Below, one piece after another: positions 26,442 to 36,022 of a stretch of 53,420 nt of DNA. Source of the DNA: Deltaproteobacteria bacterium (GTDB taxonomy: Bacteria > Desulfobacterota > Desulfobacteria > Desulfobacterales > Desulfobacteraceae); contig JAADHV010000122.1 in the NCBI GenBank assembly GCA_013151635.1, forward strand, positions 1 through 53,420, in the 5' to 3' direction. Below the pieces are notes generated by a model. That model was not told the origin of the DNA, made no database searches, and saw nothing but the letters and a program-made list of their open reading frames with translations. Positions within the stretch are counted from its first letter, which is position 1. Every line of letters begins with the position of its first letter. A program made the position numbers and the translations under genes.

Positions 26442-27884
26442 CTAGGGTCGTGCCGTTATTTTTTTAATATAAGAAGGCAGGATATCATAAACATCCCTGG
26501 GTGTTTTCACGCTTCTTCTGTTATCAACCTTTTTTGAGTCTTCAACCTGGGATGCACTGATATTAATGGGGTCGGGCTTGTGCTTCAGGGTGTTTTCCTT
26601 ATTATCCGTAAATGGAATGACAAGGGGTCCGTCACTTTCAAGGACATACGCCATCTGCCCGTTTCTTAAAAAAATAATACTGCCGGGAGGATAGATCCCT
26701 ATGCTTTTGACAAATGCGTGAAGAATAAACTGGAGTATATTGTCCTTTTTAGCATAGGTCCTAAACAATTGTGTAACAACGCTGATGGGGTTTATCGCTT
26801 CTTTATAACACCTTTTGGATGTCATTGCATCATAGATATCCGCAAGCTTGCAGATCCTCGCATAAAGCGGGATTTTGGTATAATCTTTATTTGAAGGATA
26901 ACATCTTTCTTCCCCCTCATAAAGCTGGGCATGGTGATATTTGATGATGTTTCTTATCACGGAATTTTTAAGCTGATTTTTATCAACAAGGTCGACACCA
27001 TATTTATAAGAATGCTTTTTGACCTCGGCAAATTCGGTTTTTGTCAACCTTCCTTCTTTATTTAATATTTCATCGGCAACAATAATTTTTCCAATGTCAT
27101 GAAGGAAAAATCCAAGAGAAATATCGCTCAGTTCATTTTCATAATAGCAGGTAAATGAATTACTCTGTTTATTGCCCCCGCTCTCAAAAGGATTATAAAT
27201 ATCTGTTGTATTGCCTTTGAGAAGATCATCAACCGTATTGGAAAAATGGGTGTTAAACCTGTTGACAACCGCTGTTCCGATGGCGCAGACATTAATGGAG
27301 TGATTATAAAGGTAATCATCATATGAAAAGATTTCCTGGGTCAGGTAGGAAAAAGGACTGTCTGCCACCACCAGGAAATCAACAAGGTCGGAAACATTTG
27401 CTTCGACTTCGTCATAATCAAACTGACCGCCGGTATTTTTTATGTCGGTCAGGACCTTTTTAATGCTCTTTTTGGCCTCACTGTATTTTTTTGCAGCCTG
27501 TTTTTTAATTTCTTCAATTTCCACAAGCCGCATTTCGATTTCATTGGTGGCTATATCAGGAAAAATGGTGTCGTCTTCCCGGAATTTAACCAAAGGCTCC
27601 GGTGCCGCACCTGTTTCCGGCGCTTCAAAATCGATCAGCCCGTCTGCATTGACCTTAATCAAGTTGCCGTCAACATCCCAGAGGCCACCGTTAAAGGCTG
27701 CATTAACAGGGACAGAGTTAATGCCGTTATCTTTTATAAGTTCCAGAATTTTTACTTTTTCTACAAGAATGTCCTTATCCAGAAGGAGTGTACCCTTAGC
27801 ATTATAAACGTCCACACCGGTCTTTACCTTTCCGCCGGTCTTAACAATTTCAATGAGATTGTCTATGGAAATTCTTGCATTCAT
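26442..27884 (-). CDS. HD-GYP-like phosphohydrolase, possible cyclic-di-GMP phosphodiesterase
   Basis: The start ATG at 27884 has AAAGGA 7 bases upstream and gives 480 residues. A longer frame to 27941 would overlap rsmA. The N-terminal 120 residues form an unassigned domain, followed by a helical segment. The HD domain has HDIGK (about 262-266), EILNKEGRLTKTEF, KYHHAQLYEGE and ARICKLADIYDAMTSKRCYK, which is the HD-GYP layout. The GYP motif itself is altered: the usual HHE..DG.GYP reads HHAQLYEGEERCYP. The family normally hydrolyses c-di-GMP to GMP. With this change, activity or specificity is uncertain, although the HD metal ligands remain. Confidence 0.82.
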   Translation of the reverse strand: MNARISIDNLIEIVKTGGKVKTGVDVYNAKGTLLLDKDILVEKVKILELIKDNGINSVPVNAAFNGGLWDVDGNLIKVNADGLIDFEAPETGAAPEPLVKFREDDTIFPDIATNEIEMRLVEIEEIKKQAAKKYSEAKKSIKKVLTDIKNTGGQFDYDEVEANVSDLVDFLVVADSPFSYLTQEIFSYDDYLYNHSINVCAIGTAVVNRFNTHFSNTVDDLLKGNTTDIYNPFESGGNKQSNSFTCYYENELSDISLGFFLHDIGKIIVADEILNKEGRLTKTEFAEVKKHSYKYGVDLVDKNQLKNSVIRNIIKYHHAQLYEGEERCYPSNKDYTKIPLYARICKLADIYDAMTSKRCYKEAINPISVVTQLFRTYAKKDNILQFILHAFVKSIGIYPPGSIIFLRNGQMAYVLESDGPLVIPFTDNKENTLKHKPDPINISASQVEDSKKVDNRRSVKTPRDVYDILPSYIKKITARP

Positions 27885-27897
27885 CGCTGAATTCCTT

Positions 27898-28737
27898 TTA
27901 GCTTGTTTCCCATACTGCCAGGGACAAAGATTTAAACTCATCCACAGTCAATGTTTCCGCCCTTCTTTTCGCATCTATCCCGGCAAGTTCCAGGGCCTTG
28001 ATAATAAAATCCTTTTTAAACTCAAATTCACCCCCTGTCATTGAATTTTTTAAAGATTTCCTTCGTTTTGAAAAAGCCGCCTTAATCACATTAAACAACA
28101 GCTTTTCCTGTTCCAGGCTTAATTCTTTTTTTTCAAAAAAATTAAATTGCAGGATGGTCGAATCCACTTCAGGCCTTGGAAAGAATGATGAAGGCCCGAT
28201 ATCTGCGACAAAACTTATATCAGCCGCATATTGGACAACGGCGGAAAGCCTTGAATAGTCCCTCCCGCCGGGAGGTGCAATAATCCTTTTTGCCAATTGT
28301 TTTTGGAACATTAAAAATGCCTTTTTAATACAGCTTCTTTCTTCAACCAGCCGAAACAGTATCTGGGATGAGATATTATAAGGCAGATTACCTATGACCA
28401 CAAGCTTTTTGTCTTTTGCAATCCCGGGGATATCAAGCTTTAAAACATCTTTATTTATGAGTTCTACGTTTTTCAGGTCTTCATTATCAAGCTCTTGCTG
28501 CAAAATGGGTATAAGGCGGGAATCTTTTTCAACTGCCGTGACATGGTGGGTTATTCTGGCAATAGGGATGGTAAGAGCGCCAAGGCCGGAACCGATTTCC
28601 AGCACCCTTGTATCATTGGAAATTCCGGTTTTTTCAACAATCATTCTTGCCGTACCCGGGTTTGAAAGAAAATTTTGTCCCAGTTCCTTTCCTGCGTATA
28701 ATCGCTTTTGTTTTAACAATTGCCCGGGATGTGTCAT
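27898..28737 (-). CDS. rsmA: 16S rRNA (adenine1518/1519-N6)-dimethyltransferase RsmA/KsgA
   Basis: The 279-residue protein has the KsgA series of motifs: ELGQNFLSNPGTARMIVE (about 19-36), the SAM loop VLEIGSGLGALTIPIA (about 45-60), VEKDSRLIP, the catalytic NLPYNISSQILFRL (about 118-131), and the C-terminal PRPEVDSTILQF. It dimethylates two adjacent adenines near the 3' end of 16S rRNA during late ribosome assembly. It lies 23 bases after the DUF2062 gene and 13 before the HD-GYP gene in one run. Confidence 0.95.
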   Translation of the reverse strand: MTHPGQLLKQKRLYAGKELGQNFLSNPGTARMIVEKTGISNDTRVLEIGSGLGALTIPIARITHHVTAVEKDSRLIPILQQELDNEDLKNVELINKDVLKLDIPGIAKDKKLVVIGNLPYNISSQILFRLVEERSCIKKAFLMFQKQLAKRIIAPPGGRDYSRLSAVVQYAADISFVADIGPSSFFPRPEVDSTILQFNFFEKKELSLEQEKLLFNVIKAAFSKRRKSLKNSMTGGEFEFKKDFIIKALELAGIDAKRRAETLTVDEFKSLSLAVWETS

Positions 28738-28760
28738 ATAATAACCCTTAAATTTAAAAT

Positions 28761-29246
28761 TTAATTCTTCCTTCTTAATTTTGCAAAAAAATTCCTGGTG
28801 ATAAAGTAGGCGACCAAACCGGATGGCAGCCCTATCAGGGCACCGCCGGCGGTCATTATCATAAATGTTTTGATCTTGGTTTTGATGAATTCTGTAAAAT
28901 AAATAATTTTTTGGGAAAAATCAATATCAGTTTCAAGGTGATGAATCAAAACCTCAATGGATTTCAAGGCCTGCATGGAATTTCCAAAAAAAAAATGGCC
29001 GACTTTATAACTTGCAAGGTAAAGGAACACCACTGTAAAAGGATTACTTACCCATACCCCGATAAGAGCGGCCGGTTTGCTTGCTTTAAGCAATATTGCC
29101 AATGTGACGGCCAGAATTGTGTGAAAAGGAATGGTGGGAGTAATCGACACAAAAACACCAATGGCCATGCCAAAAGCCACGTAATGCGGATCACCGTTCA
29201 GTTTTTTAATTTTTTCAACAAAAAACGCAATTTTCTTTTTAAACAT
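28761..29246 (-). CDS. DUF2062 family membrane protein
   Basis: With the ATG at 29246 it has 161 residues (MFKKKIAFF...). The frame remains open to 29303, so the start is uncertain. It shows the DUF2062 layout: a basic N-terminus, GDPHYVAFGMAIGVFVSITPTIPFHT, a second hydrophobic pair around VSNPFTVVFLYLASY with the conserved Asn-Pro, and a C-terminal membrane segment. These are small inner-membrane proteins of unknown function, often encoded near glycosyltransferase or envelope genes. It is the first gene of the rsmA-HD-GYP-dapL-moeA run. Confidence 0.85.
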   Translation of the reverse strand: MFKKKIAFFVEKIKKLNGDPHYVAFGMAIGVFVSITPTIPFHTILAVTLAILLKASKPAALIGVWVSNPFTVVFLYLASYKVGHFFFGNSMQALKSIEVLIHHLETDIDFSQKIIYFTEFIKTKIKTFMIMTAGGALIGLPSGLVAYFITRNFFAKLRRKN

Positions 29247-29313
29247 TGTTTTCTTACCAAAACCCCTTAAAAAATTACTACTTGACTTTCTTTGCCCGCG
29301 CAAGTAGTTTTTA

Positions 29314-29342
29314 TATATACTTCAACGCAAAAATAGATTCAA
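29314..29342 (-). promoter_or_regulatory. putative sigma-70-type promoter for DUF2062-rsmA run
   Basis: Read on the minus strand, TTGAAT and TATATA are separated by 17 bases, about 60 bases upstream of the DUF2062 ATG. The match to consensus is only moderate, but the region is the only upstream gap for this gene run. Confidence 0.35.
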
Positions 29343-29401
29343 GCATCAATACAAGCCTGAACTGTTTTTAAGTTCTTCAAAACTTAATTTTCTTTATTTT
29401 T

Positions 29402-29427
29402 ATATCAAACGCATATAGCGTTGATAT
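29402..29427. promoter_or_regulatory. imperfect palindrome, possible operator
   Basis: ATATCAAACGC and GCGTTGATAT form an inverted repeat with one extra A and a 5-base centre. It lies 54 bases upstream of the small winged-helix gene, in the divergent gap. A regulator binding site, perhaps for that protein itself, is an inference. Confidence 0.4.
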
Positions 29428-29480
29428 TATATTTACTCTTTAAAAAACAAACAATAAACCTTTGCTTTGGGAGGCTTATC

Positions 29481-29843
29481 ATGGTAGAAAAACCAGAACA
29501 TGGGACCAATTGGGAAAGTTTCATAAAAATGTTGTTAAGCAGGCTTGATATTCCTACAAAAGAAGATATCAATTTCTTACATCGCAGGCTTGACAAGCTT
29601 GAACAATTACTTTATCAGGAACTGCCGGCAAAAAAAAATAAGAAAATAAAACCTGTTGCCAGAAAGAAAAGTGCTTCTTCCATTGTTCTTGATGTAATAG
29701 CCAATCATCCTGAAGGTACAAATTTTAAAACGATTAAGGCTGCCACAGGATTCAATGATAAAAAACTTAGAAATATCATATTCAGGCTGGACAAGATAAA
29801 AAGGATTAAAAGGGTAAAACGGGGCATATACAAAAAAGCTTAA
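29481..29843 (+). CDS. small protein with coiled-coil N-terminus and winged-helix-like C-terminus
   Basis: The start ATG at 29481 follows GGGAGG by 6 bases and gives 120 residues. A longer frame to 29421 lacks a ribosome site. Residues about 10-45 (IPTKEDINFLHRRLDKLEQLLYQ) look like the helix and KED.....LDKLE pattern of phasin-like proteins. A Lys-rich linker follows. The C-terminal 60 residues (IANHPEGTNFKTIKAATGFNDKKLRNIIFRLDKIKRI) resemble a winged helix-turn-helix. It ends 17 bases before the M16C protease gene, so the two are probably co-transcribed. A DNA-binding regulator is a reasonable inference; I do not know a named homologue. Confidence 0.7.
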   Translation: MVEKPEHGTNWESFIKMLLSRLDIPTKEDINFLHRRLDKLEQLLYQELPAKKNKKIKPVARKKSASSIVLDVIANHPEGTNFKTIKAATGFNDKKLRNIIFRLDKIKRIKRVKRGIYKKA

Positions 29844-29860
29844 AAGGAAAAACAAATAAA

Positions 29861-32842
29861 ATGGAGATTGTTGCATATAAACCAGGCCAGGAACTTTGCG
29901 GATACATAATAAAAAAAATTAACCCTGTTGAAACCATTAATTCGGTCATGATTCAACTTGAGCACAAAAAAACAAGGGCCAGGCATATCCATATAGCAAA
30001 CAAGGACAAGGAAAATACTTTCGGAGTTTTTTTCAGAACAGTCCCCCAGGACTCTTCGGGAGTGGCCCATATCCTTGAGCATACTGTTTTATGCGGATCA
30101 AAAGAATTCAATGTCCGCGATCCTTTTTTTTCCATGATAAAAAGAAGCCTGTCTACGTTTATGAATGCATTTACCGCGTCTGACTGGACAATGTATCCTT
30201 TTTCCACTCAAAATCCAAAAGATTATTACAACCTGATGAATGTATACCTTGATGCCGCTTTTTTCCCGCGGATTGATGAATTGAGTTTCAAACAGGAAGG
30301 CCATCGCCTGGAAATCAGTAAGACTGATGACAAAAAGATGAAACTTGAATACAAAGGTGTTGTGTATAACGAGATGAAAGGCGCAATGTCGTCTCCCGGC
30401 CAGGTAATGGGAAGGGCGCTGCTTTTGGCCCTCTACCCTGATACGACGTATAGGAATAATTCAGGTGGTGAGCCATCCGAAATCCCGGGCCTTACATGGA
30501 AAAATTTAAAAGATTTTCATGCAAGGTATTATCACCCGTCCAATTCCTTTTTTTATACCTATGGCAACCTGCCCCTGGAAGAAAGTCTTTCATTCATATG
30601 TGAAAAAGCACTTAACCGATTCAAGCTTCTTGACATTGATTCAAAAGTGCCTTCCCAGCCCAGGTGGGACACTCCCAAAAGGATAACAAAATCCTATGCT
30701 TACTCAGACCAAAAGGACATATCAAAAAAATACCAGGCCTGCGTAGCCTGGCTGACCTGCGATATCAAAGATTCTTTTGAAGTCCTTGTTCTCACTGTCC
30801 TAGAACAGATTCTTCTGGGGAACTCCGCTTCTCCCTTGAGGAAAGCCCTGATTGACTCGTCCCTTGGATCAGCCCTGTCAGACTCGACCGGGTTTGACCC
30901 GGACAACCGGGACACCATGTTTACCTGCGGTTTAAAAGACATTGAAAAAGACTCTGTTGAAAAAATAGAAAAAATAATATTTTCAACACTTGAAGAAATT
31001 GCAGGCAAGGGTATTGAACAAAGCCTTATCGATTCAGCCATTCACCAGATAGAATTTTACAGGAAAGAAATCACCAACACACCTTATCCATTCGGTATAA
31101 AATTACTGCTCTCTTTTGCAGGCATAGTCATACATGATGGAGACCCGGTATCCTGCATTAACATTGACGAAGACCTTGACAGGTTAAAAGAAAATTTAAA
31201 AAAAGGCGGGTTCCTTGAAAATAAACTAAGACAATATTTCCTTGAAAACCCCCACAGGGTTGTTTTCACCCTTGAACCGGATATGGACCTTGAACAAAAA
31301 GAAGTTGAAAAGACAAAAAAAGAACTTGAAACCATTCTAAAACAAATGTCAAAGCAGGATCTTGCAAAAATCAGGCAGGATGCAAAAATTCTTGCAGCAC
31401 TCCAGGAAAAAGAGGAAGATGTTTCAGTCCTGCCAACCCTGGAGCTTGTTGACGTGCCCCCTGAAATAGAAATCATCAAGCCTGATACAATCAAACAAGT
31501 CAGTTTTTCCACCTGCTATGACAAGGCAACCTCCGGCATACTCTATTTTACATGCCCCGTGGGTGCAGGCCGTATTCCGAAAGACCTTTTCGGACTTGTA
31601 CCATTTTTCTGCCAGGCCTTTACAAACTGTGGAACAAAGAAAAATTCCTATGACAAACTGGCAAAACTGATGGATCTTTATACCGGCGGGATATCTGTTG
31701 CTCCTTTTTCAGGATCTTATTTTTCAAAAGAAGCTGAACCCCATTCCTTTCTTGCGATTCAGGGCAAGGCCCTTGACCGGAATATAGAAAACCTCTTTGA
31801 TCTGATAAAAGAATTTGTTGAAGAATACAGCTTCCATGATTTTGAAAGACAAAAAAGCCTTTTGCTGCAATACCAGGCAGGGATGGAAGCCTCCATTGTT
31901 TCAACCGGCCACAGGTATGCCATATCCCTTGCCTCAAGACACCTTTCAAAAGCATCCTATATTAATGAGCTCTGGCACGGGATTGCCCAATACCGCCTGA
32001 TTAAAGACTTGACGTACAAATTCAATACAACGGAAGGTACCGATAAAACCCTTGAAACAATTTCACAGAACCTTGCCGTGATTGCAGAGTCTGTTTTAAA
32101 AAGAGATAATTTAAAACCTGCCGTGATCGGAAATAAAGACTCTATTGTAATTGCTGAAAACAGGATCAAATCCATACACAAGCACCTTTCAGATGATTGT
32201 GAAAGATCTTTTCTCACCCCTGACATATCCTTTGGACAGGACTTGCCATATGAAGGCTGGTATACAAATACATCGATCTCTTTCGTGGGCCAGTCATTTA
32301 AAACCGTTCGAATTACCCACGAAGACTCCCCCGGACTTGCCGTTATCAGCAAGCTTTTAAGAGCTTTGTTTCTCCACCGTGAGATCAGGGAAAAAGGCGG
32401 GGCCTACGGCGGGTTTGCCATTTATAACCCTGAAGAGGGCCTGTTTTCATTCGGGTCATACAGGGATCCCCATATAAAAAGGACCCTGGATGTTTATAAA
32501 AATGCCTGTGATTTCATCACCAATGGTGACTATTGCCAAACAGATGTAAAAGAAGCCATTTTGCAGGTCTGCTCAGAAATAGACAAGCCTGAAACTCCCG
32601 GACCTGCTGCCATGAAAGCATTTTACAGGAACATTATAAAACTTAACGATGACATCCGGCGACAATTCAAGGATTCATTATTGCGTCTTGATAAAAAAAG
32701 AATTAAGACTATTGCCAAAAAATATTTCACCATTGATGAATCCCTTAAAGGGACTGCTGTCATATCAAACAAGGCAAACCTTGAAAAAGCGAACATTCAA
32801 CTTGAGGCAGAAAAAAAGCAATTAAAATTGTTTAAAATTTAA
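29861..32842 (+). CDS. M16C zinc metallopeptidase (presequence protease PreP-like)
   Basis: The 993-residue protein has the inverted zinc motif HILEH (about 70-74) in DSSGVAHILEHTVLCGS and the partner segment GVVYNEMKGAMSSPG near 165-180 that supplies the distal Glu. A second half carries the R/Y pair EIREKGGAYGGF near 845. Full length is typical of PreP/Cym1, which enclose and degrade short unstructured peptides. There is no signal peptide, so a cytoplasmic peptide-clearance role is likely. An AAAAGGA site precedes the ATG. Confidence 0.93.
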   Translation: MEIVAYKPGQELCGYIIKKINPVETINSVMIQLEHKKTRARHIHIANKDKENTFGVFFRTVPQDSSGVAHILEHTVLCGSKEFNVRDPFFSMIKRSLSTFMNAFTASDWTMYPFSTQNPKDYYNLMNVYLDAAFFPRIDELSFKQEGHRLEISKTDDKKMKLEYKGVVYNEMKGAMSSPGQVMGRALLLALYPDTTYRNNSGGEPSEIPGLTWKNLKDFHARYYHPSNSFFYTYGNLPLEESLSFICEKALNRFKLLDIDSKVPSQPRWDTPKRITKSYAYSDQKDISKKYQACVAWLTCDIKDSFEVLVLTVLEQILLGNSASPLRKALIDSSLGSALSDSTGFDPDNRDTMFTCGLKDIEKDSVEKIEKIIFSTLEEIAGKGIEQSLIDSAIHQIEFYRKEITNTPYPFGIKLLLSFAGIVIHDGDPVSCINIDEDLDRLKENLKKGGFLENKLRQYFLENPHRVVFTLEPDMDLEQKEVEKTKKELETILKQMSKQDLAKIRQDAKILAALQEKEEDVSVLPTLELVDVPPEIEIIKPDTIKQVSFSTCYDKATSGILYFTCPVGAGRIPKDLFGLVPFFCQAFTNCGTKKNSYDKLAKLMDLYTGGISVAPFSGSYFSKEAEPHSFLAIQGKALDRNIENLFDLIKEFVEEYSFHDFERQKSLLLQYQAGMEASIVSTGHRYAISLASRHLSKASYINELWHGIAQYRLIKDLTYKFNTTEGTDKTLETISQNLAVIAESVLKRDNLKPAVIGNKDSIVIAENRIKSIHKHLSDDCERSFLTPDISFGQDLPYEGWYTNTSISFVGQSFKTVRITHEDSPGLAVISKLLRALFLHREIREKGGAYGGFAIYNPEEGLFSFGSYRDPHIKRTLDVYKNACDFITNGDYCQTDVKEAILQVCSEIDKPETPGPAAMKAFYRNIIKLNDDIRRQFKDSLLRLDKKRIKTIAKKYFTIDESLKGTAVISNKANLEKANIQLEAEKKQLKLFKI

Positions 32843-32930
32843 ACAATTAGCAGTTCAGGGGCAAAATGCTCCAATGTTACAAGGCAGTTTGATGCCACAA
32901 CAGCCGATAACACAGAATTCCAGGTTTTTC

Positions 32931-33722
32931 TTATTTATATTCATATTCTTTTGAGGGAAATTCTCCGCCCTTCACTTCTTTGATATACTGTTCAAGCCCT
33001 TTTTTTGCAACTACTGCAATATCTGCATATTTTTTTACAAACTTGGGCAGGAACCGTTCATTAATTCCTATCATGTCATGAAGAACAAGAATCTGGCCGT
33101 CACACTCAACACCTGCACCAATACCTATGGTGGGAATCTGAAGCTCCTTTGTGATCTTTAGGGAAATATTAGATGGTATGCCCTCCAATACAACGGAAAA
33201 AGCGCCTGCCTCCTGAACATCCCTGGCATCTTTTAAAAGCCTGTCTTCATCCCTCTGAACCTTGAATCCGCCCATTTGATGGACAGACTGGGGGGTCAGG
33301 CCGATATGGGCCTGGACAGGGATACCGGCCTTTGCAAGAGCATTAATAACAGGACAGACATCTGCACCGCCTTCAAGTTTTACAGCAGCAGCCCCTGCTT
33401 CTTTTAAAAATCGCCCTGCATTTTCAATGGCTTTATCAATGGAGCCCTGGTAAGACATAAAAGGCATATCTCCGATTACCATGGAAAAAGTACAGGCCCT
33501 TGACACCATGGAGGTGTGATAGATCGCTTCATCCATGGTAACAGGAAGTGTATTTTCTTTTCCCTGGACAACCATCCCAAGGGAATCGCCCACCAGGATA
33601 ATCTCAATTCCTGCCTGATCCAGCATACTGGCAAAGGGGTAATCATAAGCTGTCAGGGCCGTTATTTTCTGCCCTTCCTGCTTCATTTTCATCAGTTTTG
33701 ACGTTGTTACTCTGGGCTGCAT
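32931..33722 (-). CDS. panB: 3-methyl-2-oxobutanoate hydroxymethyltransferase
   Basis: The 263-residue protein matches PanB over its full length. Landmarks are [35 protein letters not shown] (metal Asp near 46), [42 protein letters not shown] and the [20 protein letters not shown] segment. It transfers a hydroxymethyl group from methylene-tetrahydrofolate to ketoisovalerate, the first step of pantothenate and CoA synthesis. It lies 104 bases downstream of an acyl-CoA synthetase gene on the same strand; no panC is nearby. Confidence 0.96.
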   Translation of the reverse strand: MQPRVTTSKLMKMKQEGQKITALTAYDYPFASMLDQAGIEIILVGDSLGMVVQGKENTLPVTMDEAIYHTSMVSRACTFSMVIGDMPFMSYQGSIDKAIENAGRFLKEAGAAAVKLEGGADVCPVINALAKAGIPVQAHIGLTPQSVHQMGGFKVQRDEDRLLKDARDVQEAGAFSVVLEGIPSNISLKITKELQIPTIGIGAGVECDGQILVLHDMIGINERFLPKFVKKYADIAVVAKKGLEQYIKEVKGGEFPSKEYEYK

Positions 33723-33826
33723 TTTCTTTTTCTCCTAAAGTTAAGGATTAATAAATACCTATAAAAAAACAGTTATAAAATATACTTGACATTATTAAAA
33801 TAAAACCTGCCGGGATACAAGAGTTC

Positions 33827-36022
33827 TTACAAATTGCTTTTACGGAAGTCATGATACTTCCACATTCCCCAAAGCGCTTTTACAGCTCTTTCCGGTGAAG
33901 GGAAAAATACGCTCTTATATTCATAGCCTTCGAGCCTGTAAAGGGTTCTGCTGATTTCATCGGTCAAAAGGCTTACACCCAGGACCGGTTTCTCATATTT
34001 TTGAGTCAGTTTTACCACATATTTTGTATAATCATCTTCAAACTGCAGGATAGAATCCCTGAAAAACTGAGCATCTTTCTTATTAATATCAGGATCAACC
34101 CTTAACACGGATTCAATCATATTATTAACCAAAACCCTTTTGCCATGTATACCAAGATGAATAACCGCATCGCACCCGTCCCATCTGAGCAGTTCTTCCA
34201 TACAGGTTTTAGGAATATCAGGGTCACCTTCTCCCACTATATCAACAGGATTTCCATGGCTCCAGAACGTGGGCAGTATCATGTTGAGCCGTTCAATGAT
34301 ATCATTTGACAGTTTTGGAACCATAAGACCGCGTTCTGCACAAAGATCTGTTGTAATCACGCCCCATCCGCCCCCAAGGGTCATGATGGCCACCCTGTTG
34401 CCCTTTGGCAGGGGTAAAGATGAAAACACAGCAGACAGATCAAGAAGTTCCATTGGTTGCTCAACCTGAATAATACCTGCCTGCCTGCAAGCGGCATCAA
34501 ATACTTTTGTATCCGAAGCCATGGCCCCGGTATGGCTTGATGCCGCCCGTTCACCCATGCTTGTCCTGCCCCCTTTCAGGACAACCACGGGTTTTTGCCT
34601 GGACACCCTTGCCGCGCTTTTAAAAAATCTTGAACCGTTCTTTATGCTCTCTATATAAAGGACCACTGTTTTTGTAAGGTCATCTGTCTCAAATGCTTCC
34701 ATATAATCTTCTATTGTTACCATGGCTTCATTTCCCGACCCTGAAAACGCCCTGATACCGATATCCTGCTGCTCGGCAAAAGCCAGAAGCTGGGTCCCCA
34801 TGTTTCCTGACTGGCATACAAGGGCGGTGGAACCGGGGATTGGATAGGCATGGGCAGCGCAACAATAAAAATTAATATGGGGGTTGCATATCCCCATGGT
34901 GTTTGGCCCAAGGATCAATATGCCTGCATCAAAAGCAGCTTTCACAAGGTTTTCTTCTAATTTCGCTCCTTTCTCCCCAACTTCCCTGAACCCGGAGGTG
35001 ATGAGCAAAATCCCTTTGACATTTTTCTTTTTCAAATCAGGTATCAGGTCGATTACACGGTCTGCCGGAATGGTCACAACCGCCAGTTCAAAATCATCTT
35101 CAATCTCAGCAACTGATTTATGTACATGACGGCCGGTTATTTTCCCTCCCCTTGGGTTAACAAGATAAACCTTTCCCTTATAATCCCGGGACAAGGTATT
35201 GGTTAAAAGCATATGCCCCCACTTACCCGGAGTTGCAGATGCCCCTATAAAGGCTATGGATTTCGGGTAATAACAGGAACCTAACACTTTCAAATCAATA
35301 TCAAAGGCTTTGTTTTTTTCTTTTTTCTTTTCTTCCAATATGATGAGGCCGTCCACGGCAACAGGAGAACCGTCAGGCTGTATAATCAAAGGATTAATAT
35401 CTATCTCACTGATATCAGGGTATGCAAGAGCCATATCGGAAAGCCCTGTAAGAATCTTATTGATTATATTTTTTTGAACTTTTTTTTCACCCCTGAAATC
35501 ATTTAAAAGTTTTTTTGAAGATATTTGTTCCAGCATATCTTGAATATCGCCATCGTTTAAGGGTGCGATTTTAAAAGCAATATCTTTTAATGCCTCGGTA
35601 TACACTCCGCCAAGGCCAAATACGATTACAGGGCCAAACTGCGGGTCTTTGAACATGCCGGCAACAAACTCTCTTTTCCCCGATATAACAGGCTGGATAA
35701 GAAAGCCGTCTATATTGTCCTTTGCAGACATTTTCATTTCCCTGACTGCATCAAGCACCTGGTCTTTGCTGCCAAGCCCTACGCGCACAAGGCCTGATTC
35801 TGTCTTATGGAAAATATTTTCACCTATACCTTTTAACACCACAGGAAAACCTGTTTTTTTGCATGCATCAAAGACACGGCCCGGGTCGCAATTTTCCCGC
35901 CTTTCCTCCACAACCGGGATATGGAATAATTTAAATATCTTTTTTGCATCGCTTTCTGTAATGGATTTTAAAGAAGCCTGCAACCTTGCATTGATCAGCT
36001 CTTGAACATCTGTTATTTTCAT
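33827..36022 (-). CDS. ADP-forming acetyl/acyl-CoA synthetase (fused beta-alpha)
   Basis: The 731-residue protein has an N-terminal ATP-grasp beta part (about 15-230; GFPVVLKG, FGLGGVYTEALKD, ISEIDINPLII). It is followed by a CoA-binding Rossmann domain (about 245-375; SIAFIGASATPGKWG, ILGPNTMG) and ligase domains with the probable phosphohistidine SHTGAM (His near 494) and GGGWGVITTD. Such enzymes interconvert acyl-CoA plus ADP and phosphate with acid plus CoA plus ATP, gaining ATP in fermentation or activating acids. Its ATG abuts the TetR stop (TAAATG), so the two are coupled. The preferred acid is unknown. Confidence 0.9.
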   Translation of the reverse strand: MKITDVQELINARLQASLKSITESDAKKIFKLFHIPVVEERRENCDPGRVFDACKKTGFPVVLKGIGENIFHKTESGLVRVGLGSKDQVLDAVREMKMSAKDNIDGFLIQPVISGKREFVAGMFKDPQFGPVIVFGLGGVYTEALKDIAFKIAPLNDGDIQDMLEQISSKKLLNDFRGEKKVQKNIINKILTGLSDMALAYPDISEIDINPLIIQPDGSPVAVDGLIILEEKKKEKNKAFDIDLKVLGSCYYPKSIAFIGASATPGKWGHMLLTNTLSRDYKGKVYLVNPRGGKITGRHVHKSVAEIEDDFELAVVTIPADRVIDLIPDLKKKNVKGILLITSGFREVGEKGAKLEENLVKAAFDAGILILGPNTMGICNPHINFYCCAAHAYPIPGSTALVCQSGNMGTQLLAFAEQQDIGIRAFSGSGNEAMVTIEDYMEAFETDDLTKTVVLYIESIKNGSRFFKSAARVSRQKPVVVLKGGRTSMGERAASSHTGAMASDTKVFDAACRQAGIIQVEQPMELLDLSAVFSSLPLPKGNRVAIMTLGGGWGVITTDLCAERGLMVPKLSNDIIERLNMILPTFWSHGNPVDIVGEGDPDIPKTCMEELLRWDGCDAVIHLGIHGKRVLVNNMIESVLRVDPDINKKDAQFFRDSILQFEDDYTKYVVKLTQKYEKPVLGVSLLTDEISRTLYRLEGYEYKSVFFPSPERAVKALWGMWKYHDFRKSNL

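Noticed and set aside
31973-31990. TGGCACG...TTGCC resembling a sigma-54 promoter inside the M16C protease gene
   Set aside because: The GG to GC spacing is 9 instead of 10 bases, and it lies inside a coding region with no gene start downstream.
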